Below, in pieces: positions 10,059-19,575 of a stretch of 42,500 nt of DNA (position 1 is the stretch's first letter; every line of letters starts with the position of its first letter). The notes below the pieces were generated by a model. The model saw only the letters and a program-made list of their open reading frames with translations. It ran no database searches and was not told the origin of the DNA. Source of the DNA: Prorocentrum cordatum (Eukaryota; Sar; Dinophyceae; Prorocentrales; Prorocentraceae); the NCBI GenBank assembly GCA_963575745.1, contig CAUYUJ010009580.1:274763-317262 (forward strand), in the 5' to 3' direction. A program made the position numbers and the translations under genes.

Positions 10059-10150
10059 AGAAACCCTGCCCTGAGATCTGACGACGAGGAAACAAAAGGA
10101 AAAAACATCGTGCAACCCACGACCAGAACCCTACACCCCAGCCAGCGGAA

Positions 10151-10332
10151 CTCCGAGTTTCTGAATAAGCGTGGGGGGGGCGTCACCCCCGCCGACAGCC
10201 CCACATCGACCCCCGTCGCGGGTAATTAGCCACCGCGCGCCGAAGGCGATCCGACCCCCGTCGCGGCGCGACGACAAGGCGAGGTTGACCCCCGTCGGGG
10301 GGTACCCCCACGCTTATTAAGAAACCCCGAGT
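10151..10332. mobile_element. Inverted-repeat element, about 180 bp
   Basis: The left end CTCCGAGTTTCTGAATAAGC, then GTGGGGG, matches the reverse complement of the right end over about 27 bp with few mismatches. The middle holds three GACCCCCGTCG motifs. Probably a MITE; flanking duplications unclear. Confidence 0.65.
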
Positions 10333-10689
10333 AGGCATTCCTGGAGCCAGATCGGCCTGTGAGGGCCTCGGGGCCCAGGGCCCCTCAAAGAGCCGCCTGG
10401 CTCGAGGCCCCGCAAAAAATACCCGAGACGTACCCCACCGAGTGCTCTTTGTGAGCGAACACCTTGAACGACACGCAGCATCCTTCGGAGGAGGAGGAGG
10501 AGGGAAAGGCGCCCATACCTCTAATTACCCTTCGCCCGCCTTCCCTTTTGGGGGCCTCGCGGGAGGCCCTCGTCGCCACCGCTGGATTCGCAGTGAAATT
10601 CTTGTCAGAACGCACCCTAGGAGAGGTCTGGGGAGTAACGGTATCGGTACCTTTTGGTTGATTCCCCAACAACTCTTGCGCACAAAAAG

Positions 10690-11620
10690 GCCGACAATTC
10701 TGCAGTTGGCAGCCTCGCTGGAAGCGAGGTTCCCGTCTGGGTGCGCGTGGCCCCCGATTCCGCTGGACCGCCCAGGAGCTCACGGAAATGGTGGCAGCTG
10801 CTGCCACCCAGGGAGCAGCGAGGTCTCGTCTGGGTGCGCGTGGCCCCCGACTCCGCTGGACCTCCCAGAAGCCCACGAATATGGCGACAATTGCGCAGCC
10901 CGCAGCCACCCAGGGAGCAGCGAGGTTCCCGTCTGGGTGCGCGTGCCCCCCGACTCCGCTGGACCTCCCAGGAGCCCACAAAAGTGGCGACAAGTGTACA
11001 ATTCGAAGCCACCCTTGGAGCAGCGAGATCTCGTCTGGGCTCACGTGACCCCGACTCCACTGGACCCTCCCAGGAGCCCACGAAAGTGGCGACAAATGCA
11101 CAGTTCTCAGCCACCCACGGAGCAACGAGGTTCTCGTTTGGGTGCGCTTGCCCCCCGACTCCGCTGGACCTCCCAGGAGCCCACGAAAGCGGCGACAGTT
11201 GCACAGCCACCCAGGGAGCAGCAAGGTTCCCAGTCTGAGGGCGCGTGCCACCCGACTCCGCTGGACCGCCCAGGAGCCCTCAAGAGTGGTGGCAGCTGCG
11301 CAGTTCGCAGCCACGCAGGGAGCAGCGAGGTCTCATCTGGGTGCGCGTGGCCCCCGACTCCACTGGACCTGCCATGAGCTAACGAAACTAATGACAATTG
11401 CGCAGTTCACAGCCACCCAGGGAGCAGCGATGTTCCTGTCTGGGTGCGCGTGGCCGCGGTCTCCGCTGGACATTCCAGGAGCCCACGAAAATGGCGACAG
11501 TTCCACGGTTCGCAGCCACCCAGGGATTCCCGTCTGGGTGTGCGTGGCCCCCGACTCCGCTGGACCTCCCAGGAGCCCACGAAAGTGGCGACAGTTCAAC
11601 AGTGCACAGCCACCCAGGTA
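10690..11620. repeat. Minisatellite, about nine units of about 100 bp
   Basis: Each unit contains CTGGGTGCGCGTGGCCCCCG, CTCCGCTGGACC, CCCAGGAGCCCACGAA and CAGCCACCCAGGGAGCAGC. Long frames stay open on both strands only because unit composition lacks stops. Confidence 0.9.
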
Positions 11621-12072
11621 ACAGCACAGGAGGAGGCAGAAGGAGGGGGAGGAGGGAGGTGGAGTGGAGACCACGGTGCTCTATCCAAAGCGAGAACCCA
11701 ACGCAGGAGGGTTGGGAAAGAAACGACGCCAGGATCTCAGGGCGCGTGCCACCGGAAATCCACTCGCGTTCGTTTCCTTGCCCAGCCTGTGTCGGTCACA
11801 GAACGGCCCTCCTGCAGAGCCCACTCGCGAGGTACAGTCGCGCAGAGCATCTCGCCATCCAGCCTGGCGGGAGCCGTGGCCGCAGAGGAATGACAGCAGC
11901 TTGCGATAACTCAACAACGGAAGCTGACCTAGGAAAAGATCATCATTCGCTCGTGCCTTTCCGCATTAAGGAGAAGGGGATGGGAAACGAAGACGGCAAG
12001 ATCCCCGCTACAGCTCTCGCACACCAAAGAGAACGCGGCGCACACCTCATACGCGAAACACAAGTTCGCGGG
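11621..12072. other. No gene recognised
   Basis: A purine-rich stretch (11630-11665) then unique sequence. Nothing supports an exon. Confidence 0.45.
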
Positions 12073-12118
12073 CACACACACACACACATCACACACATCA
12101 CACACACACACACACATG
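12073..12118. repeat. (CA)n microsatellite
   Basis: Short CA run with TCACACA interruptions. Confidence 0.9.
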
Positions 12119-12249
12119 GACGCTCGCACGGAATCCGCCACCGTGCCCTCTGGAATTATCCCAAGGTCTGCCTGGCAGGTGTTTTCGAATTCCACTACGG
12201 GGCCGCCCCTCCATCGACAAGCAAGCTCTCACATGTAATACCTAATCCC

Positions 12250-12546
12250 CCATTCCACGCTTGCACGTTAGAGGATGGTGCACTTCCGGCATGGCAGCCA
12301 ATGCCTGAACCCCCATTCCACGCGTGTCCGCTCGAGGATGGTGCACTTCCCGCATGGCAACTAATCCCATAACCCCCATTCCAAGCCTGCTCGTTCGAGC
12401 ATGGTGCACTTCCCGCATGGCAGCTGATGCCTGAACCCTCATTTCATCCGCGCCCGCTTGAGGAGTATGCACTTCCCGCATGGCGGCTGCTCACTCCTAG
12501 GCCCCTCATCCCACGCTCACCCGCTCGAGGATGGTGCCCTTCCCGC
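12250..12546. repeat. Tandem repeat, five units of 62-68 bp
   Basis: Units share CCCCATTCCACGC, GAGGATGGTGCACTTCC and GCATGGCAGC, with substitutions. Spacing between units is about 62, 65, 62 and 68 nt. Confidence 0.85.
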
Positions 12547-12609
12547 ATCCCCAGGCGCTGCTCCAGAGGGTTCCAGGGCCTCCCAAGCAACGATCCCTCG
12601 TTAAACACG

Positions 12610-13150
12610 ATGGATACGCGTCCTGGGCTTCCAAGACGGCCCGTGCAGGCAGCCAAGGACGCCAAGATAGCCCGAGATGCCTCGAAGTCGGCCCAGGATG
12701 ATCCCAAGGCGGCCGAACATTGATTCAAGACGGCCCAAGAGGCCTCCAAGAGGGTGCAAACTGGCCACAAGAGGACCTCCAACAGGGTTCGAAGCCATGG
12801 GTTTTTGAAAGATGGTCGCATTATCGCTTTTCGGGCGACCGTCAGCTCAAGACGGCCAAAGAGGACTCCACGATGGCCCAAAAGGCATCCTAGACGGCCC
12901 CAAGAGGGCCCAAAAAGACCTCCCGTAGGACCCAATACGGCCTGAGACGGCCCCTGGACTGCCCAAGACGACGCCAAGACGACCCCACGACGGCCACCAA
13001 ACAACCACCATACGGCCAAAAGGGCCGAAAGACGGCCCAAGAGGTCCCCACGCTGCCGTAAGAGGGCTCCAAGACGGCGGAAGGGGGCCCCGAGAAAAAC
13101 CCAAGACTGCCACGCAGGAGGCCAAGACAGCCCCAAGACGGCCCAAACGA
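12610..13150 (+). repeat. AAGACGGCCC degenerate array, second locus
   Basis: Same short motif and strand as 4597-5235, more degenerate. It abuts the first CAT array. Confidence 0.8.
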
Positions 13151-13152
13151 CT

Positions 13153-13187
13153 TCCATCATAATCATCATCAGCATCATCCTCATCCT

Positions 13188-13218
<31 letters not shown>

Positions 13219-14699
13219 ATCATCAGCAGCAGCATCATCATCAGCATCATCATCAGCATCATCATCAACATCATCATCATCATCCTTATCCTCATCCTCA
13301 TCCTCATCCTCATCATCATCGGTATCATCAGAATCATCAGCAGCAGCATCAGCATCAGCAGCATCATAAACATAATCATCATCATCAGCAGCACAATCAG
13401 CATCATCATCATGACCATAATATTACTCATCATCGCCATCATCACATTAATCAGTATCATCCCCATCATAATCAGCATCAGCAGCATCATCATCAGCATC
13501 GTCATCATCAAAACAACCATCAGCATCTTCGTTAAGATCTTCATCATCATCAGCATGATCATCAGCATCATCAGTATCACCATCATCCTCATCATCGGCA
13601 TCAGAATCATCCTCATCAGCAGCATCATCCTCATCATCATCATCATCATCGTCACCAGCATCAACATCAGCATCGGCAGCAGCAGCAGCATCATCATCAA
13701 CATCACCATCAGCATCATCATCTTTATTAGCATCATCATTAGCATCATCAGCAACATCAGAATCAGCATCAGCATCAGCATCCTCATCATTACTATCAGT
13801 ATCAGAATCATCACCGTCAGCACCAGCATCAGCATCATCATCATCATCAGCATAATCATCATCATCAGCATCAGCATGACCATCATTGGCATCATCAAAG
13901 TTACCATCAGCAATCACCATCATCAAAACAATGATCATCACAAATATCAACTTCATCAGAATCGTCAGCATCATCATCAGCATCATCATCAGCATCATCA
14001 GCTTAGCATCATCATTATCAGCAGCAGCATCAGCAGCATTAGCACCATCTTTATCATCATCTACAAAAACAGCATCATCACCAGCACCGTCACCATCATC
14101 ATCACCAGCGCCATCAGCATCATCATCAGCATCATCAGCATCAGCATCAGCATCACCATCATCGTCATCATCAACCTCATCGTATTCGTCAGCCACATCA
14201 TCATCAGCAGCAGAATCATCAGCAGCATCATCATCGTCAGCCTCATCCTCATCATCAGCATCATCATCGGTATTGTCAGCATTATCATCATCAGCAGCAG
14301 CAGCATCATCAACATCAGCAACATCAACATCAGTATCAGAATCATCATCTGCATCGTCATCATTATCATCATCGTCACCATCAGCATCGTCATCATCATC
14401 ATCATCATCATCCTCATCATCGTCAGCATCATTATCAGCATCATCATCCCAACAATCACCATCATGATCACCATCATCAGCGTAATCGTCATCATCAACA
14501 CCACCATCATCATCAGCATCAGCATCAGCATCAGCATCATCATCATCATCATCATCACCACCATCATCATCATCATCATCATCATCGTCATCATCATCAT
14601 CAGCTTCATCTTCATCTTCATCAGCATCGTCATCATCATCAGCACCATCATCATCAGCAGTAGCAGCATCATCAGCATTGTCGTCGTCACGTTCATCGC

Positions 14700-14730
<31 letters not shown>

Positions 14731-14882
14731 GTCAGCATCATCGTCATCATCAGCATCAGCAGCATGGTCATCGCCATCATCATAATCATCCTCATCAGCA
14801 GCATCATCCTCAGCATCATCATCATCAGCATCATCATAATCAGCATCAGCAGCATGGTCATCGCCATCATCATTATCATCAT

Positions 14883-14929
<47 letters not shown>

Positions 14930-14930
14930 G
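13153..14930. repeat. CAT/CAG array 1, about 1.8 kb
   Basis: Almost entirely trinucleotides CAT and CAG with scattered CGT, CCT and AAT variants in the same triplet register. All six frames stay open for hundreds of codons (poly-Asp, Met/Leu, Ser/Ile types), which reflects composition, not a gene. Confidence 0.95.
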
Positions 14931-15124
14931 TGACAGCCTCCCGTGCCCTCTCGAACAGTCGCCACCCAGAACACTGGGCTGGCGCGGTGGCGGGAATTGC
15001 CGCAGGCAGATGGATAAAGAGGTCATGAATAAAGAGGTCCACAGTCTCTATTTACTCCTGCCTCCTCCTCATTCCTCCTTCTACGCTCTCATCGACCGGT
15101 CGACCGGTGATCTGTCACCAAGCT

Positions 15125-15756
15125 TCTTGGGGACCTCTTGACCCCTCCTGGGGATCTCCTAGGGCGAAGATCTCGGGTTCTGGGTTGTGGGTTAGAGGCC
15201 TCTTGGAAGTTCCTCTGGAATTCGTGGGAGGCTTCAACTTCCCAGGGGCCTCTTGAAGGCAGTTTTGGAGGCCTGTTTGGGGTCCGTTTGGGGTGCTCGT
15301 GGGGCGTCTTTTTGAAGCCACTTGGGGCCTCGTGGGGCCTCTAGGGGGCCTCTAGGGGGCCTCTTGGGCTGTGTTGGGGGCCTCTTGGGGCCTCCTGGAG
15401 GCCTCTTGGGGCGGAAGGCTCGAATTGTCGGTTCGTGTTCCCCCTCTGAAGGCCCTCTTGAGGCGGTCTTGGGGCCCTCTTGGGCGATCTGAAGCGCCTC
15501 TTGGGCGGTCTGGGGGCACTCTTGGGCCGTCTTGGGACTCTCTTGCGCCGTCGTGGCGCCCTCTTTGGGTGGGTGCTTCTTGGGCCGTTTCGAGCTGATT
15601 TCTGGGGCCTCGTGGGCTGCCTTGGACCGTCTGAAGCATGCAACAGCGAGAACACGAAAAACCTTCCAAAACAACAGAAAAAACTACCTTGTTCGCCTCC
15701 TGAGTGCCTCGTGGGAGTCCTTTTGAAGGCATCTTGGCTGTCTTGAAGCCTTCTTG
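15125..15756 (-). repeat. GGCCTCTTGGGGC array, left part (host of the retrogene)
   Basis: Reverse complement of the AAGACGGCCC motif: CTTGGGGCCTC, CTTGGGCGGTC and similar. It continues at 18944 beyond the retrogene, so the two parts were once contiguous. Confidence 0.85.
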
Positions 15757-15774
15757 GGCTGTCTTCAAGCCATG
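15757..15774. other. Target-site duplication, 3' side of retrogene
   Basis: GGCTGTCTTCAAGCCATG on the plus strand, identical to 18926-18943. Up to two further T may belong to the duplication or to the complement of the poly(A). Confidence 0.95.
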
Positions 15775-15790
15775 TTTTTTTTTGTTGTTT
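15775..15790 (-). other. Poly(A) tail remnant of the retrogene
   Basis: On the minus strand AACAACAAAAAAAAA abuts the duplication: nine A plus a preceding CAACAA-like stretch. Confidence 0.85.
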
Positions 15791-15900
15791 GCTTGCAAGC
15801 CGCGCCTTATGCGAGCCATATGATACATCTTTCCACAAAAATACACGCGCCGTCTGAAGGGCACGCATAGGCCCCCTTTCATAGCCGACACCTATCTCTA

Positions 15901-16024
15901 CGCCGTCGTTATACTTGTCCGCCGTCGTTCTTGTGACGACAGCGCGAATAAGTCCGCCGTCGTTCTTTGTGTCGACAGGGCGAATACGTCCGCCGTCGTT
16001 CTTTGTGACGACAACGCGAACGAG
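15901..16024 (-). repeat. Three 35-36-nt hairpin-forming repeats in the retrogene 3' UTR
   Basis: Units begin at 15917, 15952 and 15988 with GTCCGCCGTCGTTCTT on the plus strand, and a partial unit lies at 15901. Each contains GTCGT and ACGAC (or near it) a few bases apart, so each could form a small stem-loop in the RNA. They lie between stop codon and poly(A). Function unknown. Confidence 0.85.
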
Positions 16025-16242
16025 TTGCCAAGACGCGTTCAGAGATTCGACCACCGTGACTGACACTCGAATTAAAAGAATGATAAATCCTAACAGCAAT
16101 GCGAATAAGAGTACTGACGTAATGCAACATGTATACTGCCAAGCACTTCTAAGCTCTGTTGCATAAGGATGCGCGCTGTTCCAAGGGGATGCCAGATTGT
16201 TCAGCGTGGCTCTCTTCGGAACCAAACCGACACAGAGCGTCC

Positions 16243-18825
16243 TCAGATTTCCAGAGCGTAGAATGATGCAAAAGCCACGACCTTCTGCCTCGTGCTGTAC
16301 TGCGTGGAAGAACCATCTCCGGAATGCTGCGCTGTTGGGCACCAAGTCTCGCTGCGTGTTGTATCCACCGAATCGGAATCAGTCTGAAACCGAAACGCGT
16401 ATGGAAACTGCGAGCCGCAGCCCCGACCGCTCACGCTGCTCTTCGGAGACCACCTCCATTGCGAGGTCCATTCCCATATATATCCGATTGCGGAGGGCTT
16501 GTGCTCGCAGACCATGGAGAGCCAGATAGTGGCCTCCACACAATTCAGGCTCGTCATGGTTCTGCAGTCCTCCACTGCTCCCCGGCTTATCTCAGAAAAA
16601 TCTGCCTTCGACACTGATGACCGGGACTCCCAATCCTTCACTTTTCGCCCGGACGTGCTTGTGAAGGCTGTGCGGCAGGCAGCTCCAACAGGAGCGGGGC
16701 CACTGCCATACTCAATCACGGTTACATTCTCGTCCAACAGGTTCAAGAACGGCACCTCTGCCTGCGCACTATGCAGCTCTTCGCGAAGGACCGCGTACGC
16801 CTGGTCGATCTGCTTCCCCACACCGTGCGCGAATTCCATGCGCAGACCAATGTCCAAGTGGTCAACAATTGCCAATTGCATGTCCTGTAAGTCAACACTC
16901 ATCACGGAAGCTTCGAGAAGTTCAAGCATGAGCTTCAATGCCAGCCACCTCTCCGTGCCATCAAAATCGACATCGCTCGAGTCGTCGTCACGCGTTCGCA
17001 CCTTGTCTACGAATTTGCCGAGGAGACTTCTGGTGCTGTATTGCGTCGGCATGAAACACGCCAACAATCGCTGAGCATCCGAGACGGTGCCCAAGCCAGA
17101 GCCGCTCAAGAAACCGTGCAGCATATCGGCCTCTTTCAGCGCCAACAGCGCCAATGCGGGCGTAGGCGCCGGCGTAGGCGCCGGTGTAGGAGGCGCCTCC
17201 TGCTTCCTGCAAAATATTGCACCGGCATTCGTCGTCTGATACGTCACGTCGGTAACGTCGGCTTGCGTCAGGCAGTCTGATATCAGCCGGCACGCGGGTG
17301 TTATAGACACTCCGTCCAACGCCCCATACATTCCGTAAGTGCTGCACGTCGGGGAGGCGTCGCAAGCCTCCTTGCATTCCGTCGTGCCTGCTACGCCACC
17401 AGTGCTAACGGGGAATGTCGTCATTCCACCGAAGGTCGCGCAGTAAGAATACCCACCACTGGTACTCGACACGCCATCGGGCAACAGAATGTCATAGCCG
17501 TCACCGCAGCTGGCCTCTGGGGCTCGGGACTGCTTCCTGCAAAATATTGCACCGGCATTCGTCGTCTGATACGTCACGTCGGTAACGTCGGCTTGCGTCA
17601 GGCAGTCTGATATCAGCTGGCACTTGGGTGTTATAGACACTCCGTCCAACGCCCCATACATTCCGTAAACGCTGCACGCTGGGGAGGCGTCGCAAGCCTC
17701 CTTGCATTCTGCCGTGCCCACAACGCCACCGGCACTGACATCGAATGTCGTCATTCCACCGTCGGTCGCGCAGTAAGAGTAGCCAACACTGCTATTCGAC
17801 ACGCCATCGGGCAACTGAATGTCATAGCCGTCGCCACACCCCTTGTTCAACTTCTGCAGCACACTGGTGCGCTCGAGCAGCATGTTCTTCAACACCATAT
17901 CGTACAACCGATACTTCGTGATAATGTCCGTGCTGTACTCGAGACACTGGCGGTAGCTGGTTTCATACAAGTGCTCGACGGCAATTGCCATTGTTTCCTT
18001 GTGGTTGGCCTCCACCACCTCCCTGAAGTCGGCAATCGCAGAGCGGGTCATCTTGGCATTGTATGTGACTTCGCGGACGATCACATCGGTGTTGTGCGAG
18101 ATGATCTCAGACAACGCTTGAGTCTGGTTCTCGATCGCGTCACCAAAATGGCTTTTGAGGTTGGCTTCCATGTGAACCAATGACTCTTTGACTTCCTGGA
18201 CGCCCTTCTTGATTTCACCCTCGATTTTGCCAGCCAATTCTGAATTGGACATGTCTGACGTCGAAGCGCGAAAGAAATCACCGACGAATGGAACCTTGCT
18301 GATGCCCGGGATCATGCCCATCGCCTGGAACCCGAAATTGGTCATTACCTGCATGCCGGCATTCTGCGCGAAACTCAACGAACCCTTCCCAACTGGTCCC
18401 GCCGAACGCTTCGCCAACGCAGCTGCCGCGCCGACCCAACTGCTCGCCGCCGTGCGTGCTGTCCCCAGTCGCGATGAAGACAAAATCATGGCAGAGGACT
18501 GCAGGCGTGACCGCGTGTCTGTATGTGTTTGCAGCAACACTGTTTCCCTCACGGAAACATGGTTGTCCAGACTCCTGAGCGCAGTGGTGGACTCGTCCAC
18601 CGCGGCCCCAGCCGCGTTGCCCACGCACGTGAACGCGAGGAGCGCCAGGAGCATGGTGCCGAGGCCGCCGCTACGGGCCGCCGCGCCTGTGACGTCGGGT
18701 GGGTCACCGTCGGCCGTGGTGGTCTCCAGCAGGCGGCGGTCCTGCAAGGTGGTGGTGTCACCGCTGGCGATGCAGCCACGGCTGGCAAGTAGGACGGCGA
18801 ATGCTGAGAGCAGCACGTGGTTCAT
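16243..18825 (-). CDS. Secreted/membrane protein with two PAN/Apple-like repeats (intact retrogene CDS)
   Basis: 860 residues. I chose the ATG at 18825 because it is the first ATG after the spliced leader and opens a signal peptide (residues 1-20, MNHVLLSAFAVLLASRGC then IA). Residues 53-76 are hydrophobic. Residues about 190-330 are charged and helical, likely coiled coil. Residues 330-432 and 440-542 are near-identical modules with eight Cys each (330, 352, 374, 378, 384, 402, 408, 429 in the first). The core CKEACDASPACSVYG then C-x-L is PAN/Apple-like, a fold usually binding protein or carbohydrate. A PTPAPTPAPTPA linker (546-557) leads to a 300-residue C-terminal region I do not recognise. 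It has no internal stop or frameshift. Whether it is expressed is unknown, because its promoter was not copied with the mRNA. Confidence 0.85.
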   Translation of the reverse strand: MNHVLLSAFAVLLASRGCIASGDTTTLQDRRLLETTTADGDPPDVTGAAARSGGLGTMLLALLAFTCVGNAAGAAVDESTTALRSLDNHVSVRETVLLQTHTDTRSRLQSSAMILSSSRLGTARTAASSWVGAAAALAKRSAGPVGKGSLSFAQNAGMQVMTNFGFQAMGMIPGISKVPFVGDFFRASTSDMSNSELAGKIEGEIKKGVQEVKESLVHMEANLKSHFGDAIENQTQALSEIISHNTDVIVREVTYNAKMTRSAIADFREVVEANHKETMAIAVEHLYETSYRQCLEYSTDIITKYRLYDMVLKNMLLERTSVLQKLNKGCGDGYDIQLPDGVSNSSVGYSYCATDGGMTTFDVSAGGVVGTAECKEACDASPACSVYGMYGALDGVSITPKCQLISDCLTQADVTDVTYQTTNAGAIFCRKQSRAPEASCGDGYDILLPDGVSSTSGGYSYCATFGGMTTFPVSTGGVAGTTECKEACDASPTCSTYGMYGALDGVSITPACRLISDCLTQADVTDVTYQTTNAGAIFCRKQEAPPTPAPTPAPTPALALLALKEADMLHGFLSGSGLGTVSDAQRLLACFMPTQYSTRSLLGKFVDKVRTRDDDSSDVDFDGTERWLALKLMLELLEASVMSVDLQDMQLAIVDHLDIGLRMEFAHGVGKQIDQAYAVLREELHSAQAEVPFLNLLDENVTVIEYGSGPAPVGAACRTAFTSTSGRKVKDWESRSSVSKADFSEISRGAVEDCRTMTSLNCVEATIWLSMVCEHKPSAIGYIWEWTSQWRWSPKSSVSGRGCGSQFPYAFRFQTDSDSVDTTRSETWCPTAQHSGDGSSTQYSTRQKVVAFASFYALEI
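17200..17838 (-). repeat. Tandem 330-bp duplication inside the CDS
   Basis: Coding repeats at 17838-17530 and 17508-17200 are offset by 330 nt. The 3' portion (from the region encoding LISDCLTQADVTDVTYQ to FCRKQ) is identical for over 80 nt, including silent sites. This points to recent duplication or gene conversion. Confidence 0.9.
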
Positions 18826-18903
18826 CGCGGCAGGAGTGGAGCAACAGAGGCCGATGGTGCGCGGCAGAAGCTCAGCGTGCCGAAAGCCTTGGGCCAAGGT
18901 GGT

Positions 18904-18925
18904 CTTGAGCCAAAATGGCTACGGA
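18904..18925 (-). other. Dinoflagellate spliced leader (DinoSL), genomic copy
   Basis: The minus strand reads T, then CCGTAGCCATTTTGG, then CTCAAG: all 22 positions of the DinoSL consensus (first base D = A/G/T). The next base belongs to the 5' UTR, not a GT donor, so this is a copied leader and not an SL RNA gene. Upstream is the target duplication with no older leader relic. Confidence 0.97.
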
Positions 18926-18943
18926 GGCTGTCTTCAAGCCATG
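18926..18943. other. Target-site duplication, 5' side of retrogene
   Basis: GGCTGTCTTCAAGCCATG on the plus strand, identical to 15757-15774; it directly abuts the first base of the leader. Confidence 0.95.
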
Positions 18944-19075
18944 TTGGACCCATTTTGAAACGCTCTTGTGCGGTCTTGGGCCTTCTTGGAACGCTCTTGG
19001 GCCATCTTGGCGCCCTCTTGGACGTCTCTCGGCCCTCTTTGACGTTTTCTGGCGCCCCCCGCTGGGCCCGAAACG
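18944..19075 (-). repeat. GGCCTCTTGGGGC array, right part
   Basis: Continuation of 15125-15756: CTTGGGCCTTCTTGGAACGC, CTCTTGGGCCATCTTGGCGC and similar. Confidence 0.8.
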
Positions 19076-19575
19076 GCCGAAGATAAATCAGTGCACGTTG
19101 GGGGCCCCGGGACCCCCTACCCATTTATGCATAAACATATATACGTGTGTAAATACATATACAGTTGTGTGTGTGAAACCACGACCGAAAACACAAGAAT
19201 AAAGAGCACGCACAAAAACATCGCACGAACCATGACGTCCAGACAGTCGCTTCCCATAGTTAGTCAACCGTTCTGCCGCCTTCAGAAGCATCACAGCCAT
19301 CTCCAAAGAGAAACCAGCGACTCGTATCATACCCTCCTAAATTGGCCCCAATGCTCGGGTGAGACCATTGAGGCTCCCCTCGCCTCCTCTCTCCTCCCTG
19401 GCGAAAGGTCACCCCTACGCGTAGTCGATGATACTTGTAGATCCACGCAGCACCCAACTCGCACCTGCATATAGGGGATCCGAAACAACGACGCCGCGCA
19501 AGGCGACACGTGGTGGGTCAGCATCGACAGGCGCGTGCTTGGTGCTGGTTGCCGCTGGCACGTTTGCTGCCCTCT
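19076..19575. other. No gene recognised
   Basis: A TATACGTGTGTAAATACATA-like stretch (19135-19175), then unique sequence of moderate GC. No domain recognised. Confidence 0.45.

Larger units (their letters stand above)
15757..18943 (-). mobile_element. Complete retrogene of a trans-spliced mRNA, with target-site duplications
   Basis: Seen in sequence, minus strand, 5' to 3': 18-bp duplication (18943-18926), DinoSL (18925-18904), 5' UTR (18903-18826), intronless CDS (18825-16243), 3' UTR, poly(A) (15783-15775), identical 18-bp duplication (15774-15757). In dinoflagellates the leader is added by trans-splicing, so its genomic presence before an intronless ORF means reverse transcription of a mature mRNA. 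The duplication and poly(A) indicate target-primed insertion as by a LINE; no LINE is in the window. Intact leader, duplication and ORF suggest a young insertion. Host sequence on both sides belongs to one GGCCTCTTGG-type array. Confidence 0.95.

Noticed and set aside
10385-11377. Open frames of about 310 codons on both strands at the 100-bp minisatellite.
   Set aside because: They follow the tandem unit, overlap each other and have no domain, signal or exon border.
15784-16345. A minus-strand frame overlapping the retrogene's end would encode a transmembrane-like stretch (ITSVLLFALLLGFIILLI), suggesting a frameshifted C-terminus.
   Set aside because: That frame has no stop codon before the poly(A), so it could not be the reading frame of the mature mRNA. 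The main frame ends properly in TGA at 16243.
18118-18170. CACCAAAATGGCTTTTGAGG as a second leader relic.
   Set aside because: It matches only about ten leader positions and lies inside the conserved coding frame.
18826-18897. An upstream extension of the retrogene ORF starting at 18897.
   Set aside because: The extension starts at TTG, not ATG. The first ATG after the spliced leader is at 18825 and begins a good signal peptide.
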